Source: Lobulomyces angularis (taxonomy: Eukaryota; Chytridiomycota; Chytridiomycetes; Lobulomycetales; Lobulomycetaceae). Taken from it: a DNA stretch of 14,843 nt. The stretch lies in the NCBI GenBank assembly GCA_027604685.1, contig JADHYX010000488.1:1-14843 (forward strand), in the 5' to 3' direction. Position numbers and translations under genes: made by a program. Numbering within the stretch: the first letter of the stretch is position 1; each line of letters begins with the position of its first letter. Positions 7,143 to 14,843 of the stretch are shown piece after piece. The notes under the pieces are model-generated. The model did no database searches. It was not told where the DNA came from and saw only the letters and a program-made list of their open reading frames with translations.

Positions 7143-9027
7143 ATGGAAAAACCTCATTGGATCAAATATGACCAAAACATCCATAAAAACAAGAAAAAAA
7201 ACTTAAAAATGCTGGGAGAACCAGCAAGAACAAATAATTTAACACCAAAACAAAGATTAAGAAAATTTAAAGATTCAAAATTTCAAGATAACGAAGACAT
7301 TCACGAAGACATTCCAGGCCGAATTTCTAACTGTTTAGAAAATTTAAGAATGAAGGATAAAAAAAAATTAATAAATTTATGTAATAAACTGGCTGCAGCT
7401 GAATTAGCAAATGAAAAAATTATGAGTAACTTGGAATTTGCTGCTACCAAAAATTCCGATCTCGAAAAGCAGCTGGATGCCATAAAACTAGAAGCAATGG
7501 AAATTAATAAAAAATATATTGGTTAATTTTAAAATTAAACATTTTTTAACATTGTTTGCTTTTGTAGAGGTAGTTGCAAAAAGTGAAGCTGAAAAACATT
7601 TATTAAAGAATTTGAAAGAGAAAGAGGAACTTTTTGATAATAGTACTAAACAGCAAAAAATAATTGAGGAATATTATCAAAATTTTAATGTATGTGAATA
7701 TCTAATAACTAAATAAGAATTTACTTATTGTAACAACACTTCCATTTTAGTCAGAACTCTCCAAGCTTACTTGTTTAACCCAAAAATTGGAAGAACTAAA
7801 CAAAAGAAACATATTAAGTGAAAAAAAGTGTACAAATGATAACGCTGAGGAAAAAAAATGCAACAGCCCGTCCCCTTCCTTTGAAAATAATATTAACATC
7901 AGCAGATACTCTGAAAATTTTGATATTTCAAACACAAGTCACCTTAATCACAGCAGCTTCGATTTTTTAAAAAATGAAAATATTTCGAATAACTTACTTA
8001 AAAAAATTATAGAAAAACAGAATTTATTATATGCCGATGAAAAGGAAATACTTTGCGATAATGAGAAACCCTCAAAAATGTTTCTAAAAAATAAAGTGAA
8101 GAAAATTTTAGAAATTTCTAAGAGGCATTCCATGCAAAATGAAAACGGAACTTTATTTGCGAATCAAAAAATTCTACAAATGGAACATGCAGATAAAGAT
8201 TTTGCCACTTCTACCACTTCTTCTTTTAAGTCTGACAAAATTAAAATAAAAAAAAAAACTAAAAGATCTAAAAATAAAAATATTCAATGTAACCGTTCAG
8301 AAAAATATGACTTTAATCATGAAGTGGAGGATAAATCGAAAAATGTTCAAATTAAGCAGGGTTATTTGAGTAACAAACAAAACGAAAATTGTAATGATTT
8401 ATACAACTCAAGTAAACACCTCCATAAAAAAACCAATTACACGGATGAGCACTTTCAACATAATCATTCACACCAACAAAACTATAAGTCTAAAGAAATT
8501 AAGTTAAATTCAAAACTGATACCACATTTCATATGCCACCTTTGCACGTCTGGCCAACTATCTAACATCCACTGTACTGGTGTCACCAATGTAAAATGCA
8601 ATAGTGTTGATAAAATTGATCGTTCCTTGGAACCAAATACAGTCTTACCCCCTAAACCTCATCCAAAAAATGACAGTTTCAAATATGTCAATCATGGAGT
8701 TGTAAATTTTGACGAATTTGAAAAAAGCGACTTAAACAATAGTAGCAACAAGTATATGAATAATACCAATAATTTGATAAACAGAAATAAAGTTGATCAA
8801 AGTTATCTGTTTTTAAATGAGAGTAGTATGGTGAAGAGTTTACCTGATATCGTTAAAGAATTAGATGATATCATTGGTAAATTTTATTATTTTGTTCCAC
8901 ACTTTAAAGCAATTTTATATTTTTAGTTGATTCAGGATATAATGATCCTAGTAGAATAGACAACGTAAACATCGATAATGATTTATTAGATGTTATTTCA
9001 AGTTTAAATGGGTCAGCTGGTTACTAA
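7143..9027 (+). CDS. Coiled-coil protein with late Cys cluster, unidentified
   Basis: Exons 7143-7521, 7568-7689, 7751-8876 and 8927-9027 give 575 residues with introns of 46, 61 and 50 bp. I chose the first ATG of the open frame (MEKPHWIKYD). The frame is open upstream to 7116, where an acceptor TTTTTTAG ends, so the first exon may be extended. Residues about 75-190 are a Lys/Glu/Leu-rich coiled coil spanning the first two introns. A long Asn/Lys/Ser-rich, probably disordered, region follows. At 429-450 there is C-x2-C-x9-C-x7-C with adjacent His (ICHLC..IHC..KC), a possible zinc site. The C terminus has short acidic helices (LPDIVKELDDIIG, NDLLDVISSLNG). The organisation recalls spindle-pole or centrosome scaffolds such as Cep57-like proteins, but I cannot assign a family. 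Confidence 0.82.
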
Positions 9028-9062
9028 AATTTGCAGTTTAGACAAATTTTCATACAATTCAC

Positions 9063-9068
9063 AATAAA
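9063..9068 (+). terminator. AATAAA signal, coiled-coil gene
   Basis: AATAAA lies 35 nt after the stop TAA at 9025-9027. The 160 bp between this stop and that of the convergent 7TM gene must hold both 3' ends. Confidence 0.4.
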
Positions 9069-9186
9069 AAATATCATATAAACTTTTCAATTTTTTATTT
9101 GGATATCTAAGAAAGAGTAAAATACAATGAAAAAAATTTCGCATTTTAAAAGAGTTTATCTACAATCTAAAAAAATTCTTGCTTTT

Positions 9187-10396
9187 TTAAATATGGTGCG
9201 CAAAGTTAGAAGCTAGCGGTACTGAATTTCTTCTACCTTTCAAATTCTCGTATCTTCTAAAATTTTCTATAACTGTATCAAGTTCACTTGTGTTTAATTT
9301 TTTAGTGGAGTGTTCAAATGTGTATCCAGAATTTTTTATCTCACTAATAAATTCAGTAGTAATTGGAATAGTTTCTTGAAATCTTCTTAATGTTAACTTT
9401 GTAAGTGAAGTTATCAAATTCATGTATTCAATTACCAATAATGACTAAAAAAATGTATTAATAAATACTCGAACAAATGATTACCTCAAAGGAAATAGCT
9501 AAACATCCAACATCCCAAAGCATCGTGTTAATTTCACTTTTATTTTGCTTATTGAAAGTTAAAGTTGAAACTTGTAAAGTAAAATCAGAATAAAATTTTG
9601 AAAATATAAATATGGTTAATATAAACATCAAAATCCAAAAAAAACGAAAGACTTTTAATCTGACACTTAAATTTGAAATTTTTTTAATGTTCCAGTGATT
9701 AGTGTCATTGTTGCTGGAGGTTAGGGTCAGATTTTTAATAACAATTAGTAATAACAATCCTAAGCCTAGCTCTGTTATACAAAAATAGAAGACCAAAAAA
9801 GTTTCTTCTATGATTTGAAAATTAAAAAATTTTTGAAGAAATTGAGTTTTATTTTCATCCACCTCCAAATTTGAAAAATTGTAACGTATTAAAAACAAAA
9901 AGGTACTCAAGTTCACAAAAGTGAATAATGATATTGTGAAGTATTTGAAAACGTAATCAAAGATTTTGTTGTAATTTAAGATGTTTTTACAAATGCTGAA
10001 TCTGTTAATCACCATTAACAAATAAAATAAACATCCAGAATTGAAAAGTATTAATATGACATTTATAGTGAAGTTTAAAATTTTTGGATTTATACTGTAG
10101 AGATCAGTTGAAAAGTTTGAAAATTTTAAATAAAAAGTAAAGGTTAAATCGATCAAATGTTGTAAAATGAAAAAAGTAGAGCTAATCTGAATTAATTTAA
10201 AAAAATTGTATAGATTTAGATTTAAATTTTTCTTTAGTTTCTTTTTCTTTGCCCAAATTAACAAAACTAGATTTATTAAGAAGCTTAAAAGTTTAATTAT
10301 TGTTCCAACAAGAGTCACTCTTAAAATGACAAATTCTTGATTCGCTACAGATGCAATAGTATCAGTTTGTGTAGTGGTTGCCTTTAAGTTTTCCAT
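9187..10396 (-). CDS. Seven-transmembrane, GPCR-like protein
   Basis: Exons 10396-9485 and 9444-9187 (40-bp intron) encode 389 residues. Seven hydrophobic segments lie near residues 22-49, 64-92, 106-131, 149-171, 195-221, 247-268 and 291-315. Loop 1 is strongly basic (AKKKKLKKN), which places it in the cytosol and the N terminus outside. N-glycosylation sequons then fall in all three predicted outer loops: NFS 94, NFS 173, NKT 182 and NKS 285. A tail of about 70 residues is predicted cytosolic and contains RRNS, a PKA-type site. This is receptor topology. I see no DRY, NPxxY or fungal Ste2/Ste3 signature, so the class, ligand and G-protein coupling are unknown. A transporter or other 7TM family remains possible. 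The intron falls inside TM7 and is needed to complete it. Confidence 0.82.
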
Positions 10397-10853
10397 CTTG
10401 AACTAGTTTTTTATTTTGTTTTTTTTTGGTTATTATTTCTATGAATAAATTATTCCGCCAAATCTTCCACAAAATTACTTCCATGAAAAAATTTCAGTAT
10501 ATTCATGAATTTCTACATTAAAGTCTACAGAGGATGCACAAATTTTACATTGGAAGAAACTAGCATTTATTTGGGAAAAGGGCAAGAATTAAACTGAGCA
10601 GCTACCTCTTAATTAAATCACCAACTGTAGAAATTAAGATGAACTTGTCTGAACGCATTTCTTATTATAACTTCCTAATATGCATATGAGATTCAAAAAT
10701 ATTATAATTGTTTCGGAACAAATAATTCAATTAAATTTAATTCTGATTTTTTTTTAATTTTCTAATTTTTTGTGAAATATTTGCAGCAAAATGATAACAC
10801 AAAAAAAATATTTTCTATATATTTGCTGTTGCTACAGATGAAAACGTGTTTTA
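10397..10853. other. Intergenic, two minus-strand genes
   Basis: About 460 bp of AT-rich sequence between the F-box gene's stop and the 7TM start. No ORF, tRNA box or clear repeat is seen. It must contain the 7TM promoter. Confidence 0.45.
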
Positions 10854-13800
10854 TTAATTTTTTAAGCATCTCCCACCAAATATTATATTGATATTAGTAT
10901 TGAGAGAGAGACAATGTTGAATTGCATTCCAACTAATATTTGTCTGGGACAAATCTAATTTTTTTAAACCTTTATTATATTGCATAAAACAGTAGACAAA
11001 ATTATCGGTGATGCGAGTTCCTCTTAGATTCAAAAATTTTAAATTTTGGCTACCATTTTTTAGGAAGTTTGTTATTTCCTCTTCATTTAAGCCAGTACAG
11101 AAACTTAAATTTAGTTCAACCAACCGTGCACCATCTAACATTATATCTTTTGATGAAATGTTCGATAGTTTAGAACAAAAAGTCAAATTTAAGCTTTTTA
11201 AATTTGTACTAAAAAAACACTTTAGTTAAAGATACTATTTTAGTATACCAATTCAAAATTATCCACCTGATGCATTTTCCACTTATCTGAGAACAGTCTT
11301 TTAAATCCAGATCCTGCAATGTCTTACAGTATCGAACAACGCTCAATAATCCAAAATCTGTCAAATTTACACATCTTCTCATGAACAAGGATTTTAGACC
11401 AGTTGTTGTGCAGAGAAACCTGTCCAATTGCTCATCCCTTATATTTTTTAAGTAACTTATATTTAATGAACTTATTTCTGCCCATACTACTGTTTCAAAT
11501 GCATGTCCTGTAATTTTATTGCAATAGCTACAATTAAAAGATATTTTTTAAAATTTCCACATAATTCCTAATAACCTGATATCCAACTCTCTCAATCGCT
11601 TTAATAATCCTATTTTCTTAATAGAAGTATCACTAATGTTCCAACAGTTGGAGAGGTTTAAAGATGACAGATTAGGGCATATGTCAGTTATCGAATTAAC
11701 TGAGCTGTCGTTAATAAAATAGCATCCCGTAAGATCCAGCTTTTCCAAATCAGTGCTTACTTTATTGCAGTACTTTATTAATGTATTCATGGTCATTCTT
11801 CTTGATAATTTGTCGAATTTCAATTCCAACCAAAAATTCTCACCTTTTACTGCATTAAATAATTAAATTTAATAAATTCTAATAAAAAAAAGACATATTT
11901 AGATTACGAAGTTCATTGAAATCTTTCGAAACTGCCAGTAAATTTATTTTATCTTTCAGGTCTAAAACACAATATTAAAGAAGAAGTTTACAAAGAATTT
12001 ACCTAGCATCCGCATTATAATCTCAAAGCATTCTCTTTCCAAGCGAAACAAGCCAGCTCGTTTTACCTTCAACCGGGGCAAAGATTTTGGCGGAAAAGTA
12101 AAACTTTTTAAAACACTGGTATTTACAGAGGAGTTAGAATGAGCTGAGCTGCTCTTTCGTATGTGCTTGAAAAACAGTTTAACAGCATTTGTGTTCTGTT
12201 CAAATTAATATAGATATAATTTTGACTTCAAAGTAAACCTTTTCTTCAGTAGGTGTGTCGTTGCGTATTGTCGTAACAGAACTTCGAAGTTCTTCGTTGC
12301 CATTAATATTAGTAATAGTATCTGCCCTTAGTAAATTTTCATCAAATTTCTCTGTCGGTAAAACTTTGCTTCTTTTAAATTTTTTGAAGATTTTTAGCAG
12401 ATTCAACTTTTCATCACGTTTAGTTCCACTGGATAAATTTCTCCTCCTACAGATAGTTTGCATACGGTTTTGCGCTTCGTCGACAATTTTTTGGTAGCTT
12501 TCATAAGAACACTTAAAAATTTTATCTAAACTTATTCGCGACAAGGATATTAGATCGCACTTGTTAGATGAAACCCTAATAGATGCTGTTCTGACAGCAC
12601 CAGTTATCACACCTATCTCTCCAAAAAATCCTCCTTCCGCAATTGTATCAAACACTATATTTCCGTCTTGCGACACAACTTCAACTGTACCTCTGACTAT
12701 AAAATACATTTCCGTTGAAAGTTGCCCAATTTTAATAATGTAGTCTCCAATTTCTGCAAATCTTACTGAAGTGGATAGCGCAACAAACCTCAAAAAGCCA
12801 AGATCGCATTTGGAAAACATTGGAACCTTTTATAATTATATATAATTTTATAAGAAAATTTTTATGATTATTACCTTTTTGACCCTCTCTACGGTAGACT
12901 CTAATCCATATATCTCAATCTGATCTCCTAATTTCGATCTTGATTGTATCAAGGATGTAGTTCTTGATTGGTATAATCGATGGTTTTCTTTGGAAATTTC
13001 ATTAACTTTTTTTGCAGTTTCAGGGTGTGAGTTGAGAACAGTAATTAACGCACTTTTACTCAGTTCCAAAACACTACAGCCTTCGGATTGAGCTCTTACT
13101 GTTGCTGTTCTTTTAACACCATAAAGAAGACTGACCTCCCCAAAAAAACTTGGGGCATTTATGACCGCGAAGGTCGTTTTTTTATCCTCTGAAATAAATT
13201 CTGCTGAACCACTTATTAAAAAGTACATGCAATTTCCAGTACTATTCATTTTGACAATAGTTTCTGCTTTTTGAAATTGTAAGAACTGGAGTTTCGTTGC
13301 CATCTCGTCAAGGAAACTGGTTGATGCTGATTTAAACATGGGTACCTTTTTATTTTGTCATAAATTTAAATTATAAAATGGATGTAACGTACATTTTTTA
13401 ATGTCTCCCTGACTGTAGAAAGAGACATTTTGTCGTTTAAATTTGATTCGTTAAATTTGTTGGTTGTAAAATTGTTGTATCTTCTTTTTGCTTCAGTTTT
13501 TATTGCCACGTCCATCTCTGTAAGAGTAAAGAGTAAAGATTTCGATTTAAGTTGACTCAATAGAAAGATTTCAGACTTACCTGGAAATAGATTCAATACG
13601 TAATCAATATTTTTTTTTGTAAGTTTAATAACTTCAATACTGTCAGATATTACACCGACTGTCGCTAAGGCTTTATTCGAAAAATAAAAAGCACCAAAAA
13701 ATTTTCCAGGCTTTAATTCTTGGTAAACGGTCTTGTTGTCCTCAAAAAAAATGCATGCTTTTCCATTAAGTATAAAATAAATTTGTTCAAGGCAATCGCC

Positions 13801-14735
13801 TGTCCATAGTATTATTAATAAAGCGCATAGTTTTAAATATAAGACGTAGTAAATTTACCTTTTGCTACTAAAAGATCACCTTTTTTAAACTTTTCAGTTT
13901 TTTTTCCTATTATTAAAATGTTTAAAAATCCTACCTCATATTCTCTTATTAAATGAGTCTAAGAAATCGGAAGTAATCAGAAAAAACCAAATAAATATGT
14001 ATTTTACGTTTTTTGTGTCAGATACAATTTGTAAAGAATCGTCTAGTTTGATGTTAATATTTCTGATATTGCTGTTAAGCACATAAAAAGAAAATCTTTG
14101 CTGTGATTTAAAGATTAAATCTTCTTTTAACTCTGGAAATACAGGTGCTATCAATTTTAATGCGCCTTTAGTTATTCCCAGCAGCGTACATTTACCCTTT
14201 GCAATGCAATCGCAAGTTCTACAATTTTTTAAGGAAAGAGAAAAATTGATTCTCATAAATATGCAGTACTAACTAAAAATTAAATTGAATACCTCGGAAC
14301 AGAAAATAAAACACCTATTTCTCCAAAGTACGAATTTTCAGAAATGATTTGTTGTGTACCTACAGAGCTATCAGAGCACTCAACGTTACCCTGTAGAACT
14401 AAAAACATGGTGCGACCAACTTGGCCCTAAATCAAAAATTTAGTAAAAACCTTGTTTAAGGTGATAATTTTGATTACTTTTTTTAAGATAGATTTGCCAT
14501 CTTCAAAGTAAAGAAGTTGTGAATTTTCAATCAAAAATTCCAAATCCGTTATTGATGAATTTTTTAAAAGGCTAAATTTGGAAAGTAACTGTAAGTTTTG
14601 TTCTGTTTTGAAAAATGGAGAATCAATTTTTAAGTCTGAATGATTTAAGTTTCCCACTGAGCTGGCGCTTTTTAATTTTTTTAGCCGTAAGTTTCTATCC
14701 AGACTTGTGTATTTACTTGATAACTTTGGATCCAT
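10854..14735 (-). CDS. Four-CNBD, F-box and leucine-rich-repeat protein
   Basis: Thirteen exons (descending): 14735-14478, 14426-14293, 14218-14008, 13958-13859, 13799-13581, 13517-13393, 13345-12875, 12826-12239, 12195-12003, 11961-11908, 11849-11576, 11527-11267, 11208-10854. Introns are 41-74 bp; the model reads 1080 residues without a break. Four cyclic-nucleotide-binding domains lie near 50-165, 205-305, 350-470 and 507-630. The phosphate-binding cassette's Glu and Arg are present in domains 1 (FGE122..R131), 3 (FGE419..R428) and 4 (FGE576..R585). Both are lost in domain 2 (FGA271), which is degenerate. An F-box follows at about 745-790 (ECFEIIMRMLDLKDKINLLA), then Cys-type LRRs to the end (LEKLDLTGC, LQDLDLKDC, LVELNLSFC). 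F-box/LRR proteins select substrates for SCF ubiquitin ligases through Skp1. I infer a ligase adaptor controlled by cAMP or cGMP; similar fusions are, from memory, found in fungi. Confidence 0.93.
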
Positions 14736-14790
14736 TTCCCCTGATTTGGTTTTATTAGAATATTTTAGTTAAAGTGGGATCTTTTGTTAG

Positions 14791-14795
14791 CCAAT
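14791..14795 (+). promoter_or_regulatory. CCAAT box, inverted to the F-box gene
   Basis: CCAAT (in GCCAATCA) lies 56 bp upstream of the ATG of the minus-strand CNBD/F-box gene. It is a common eukaryotic promoter element that acts in either orientation. Evidence is position only. Confidence 0.3.
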
Positions 14796-14843
14796 CAATA
14801 AATTAAAATAGATGTTAAAAAATAAAATAAAAAAAAAATAAAA

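Noticed and set aside
11008..11229. Plus ORF over the LRR region, and similar plus ORFs at 12255 and 12561
   Set aside because: They are antisense to well-supported LRR and CNBD exons.
13859..13958. An intron from GTAGGA to AATAATAG inside exon 4 of the CNBD/F-box gene
   Set aside because: Splicing it out shifts the frame into a stop, while reading through gives the expected start of the second CNBD.
1..14843. tRNA, rRNA or CRISPR-like arrays
   Set aside because: Reading by eye found no B-box-like GGTTCGA string, no rRNA-like segment and no spaced direct repeats.

Overview
The window is AT-rich nuclear DNA of a eukaryote with compact, intron-rich genes. Most introns are 37-101 bp, with GT..AG ends, T-rich acceptors and occasional TACTAAT-like branch sites. 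The only long intron I find is the 278-bp first intron of BUD31. A four-CNBD/F-box/LRR protein, a basic C2H2 factor, a possible Kex2-processed secreted precursor and a Fanzor relic together suggest an early-diverging fungus or close relative (Rozella/chytrid grade). This placement is inference; no rRNA or other decisive marker is present.

Layout from left to right. 1-552 (+): decayed 3' end of a Fanzor-type (TnpB-like, RNA-guided nuclease) gene, with a frameshift and an in-frame stop. 1106-2041 (+): BUD31/G10 splicing factor, 5 exons, complete. 2232-2434 (+): doubtful 38-aa mini-gene. 2684-3155 (-): secreted precursor with dibasic sites and two copies of a QLG..L..FF.P.KG peptide. 3774-5452 (-): ACMSD, the decarboxylase at the kynurenine-pathway branch point, 11 exons. 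Its second and third exons are only 5 and 4 nt long, and together they restore the N-terminal metal-binding HxH motif. 5476-5757 (-): unidentified ORF between two divergent genes. 5750-6603 (+): three-finger C2H2 protein. 7143-9027 (+): 575-aa coiled-coil protein with a late Cys cluster, unidentified. 9187-10396 (-): seven-transmembrane protein with GPCR-like topology. 10854-14735 (-): 1080-aa protein with four cyclic-nucleotide-binding domains, an F-box and leucine-rich repeats, 13 exons.

There is no operon logic; the genes are individually transcribed and tightly packed. A loose signalling theme is visible: a possible secreted peptide, an orphan 7TM receptor, a cyclic-nucleotide-responsive ubiquitin-ligase adaptor and a zinc-finger factor. 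Nothing in the sequence proves that they act together. All exon models were built by hand by keeping frame across GT..AG introns and, where the family is known, by matching conserved residues. Reading frames close exactly in every spliced model given.
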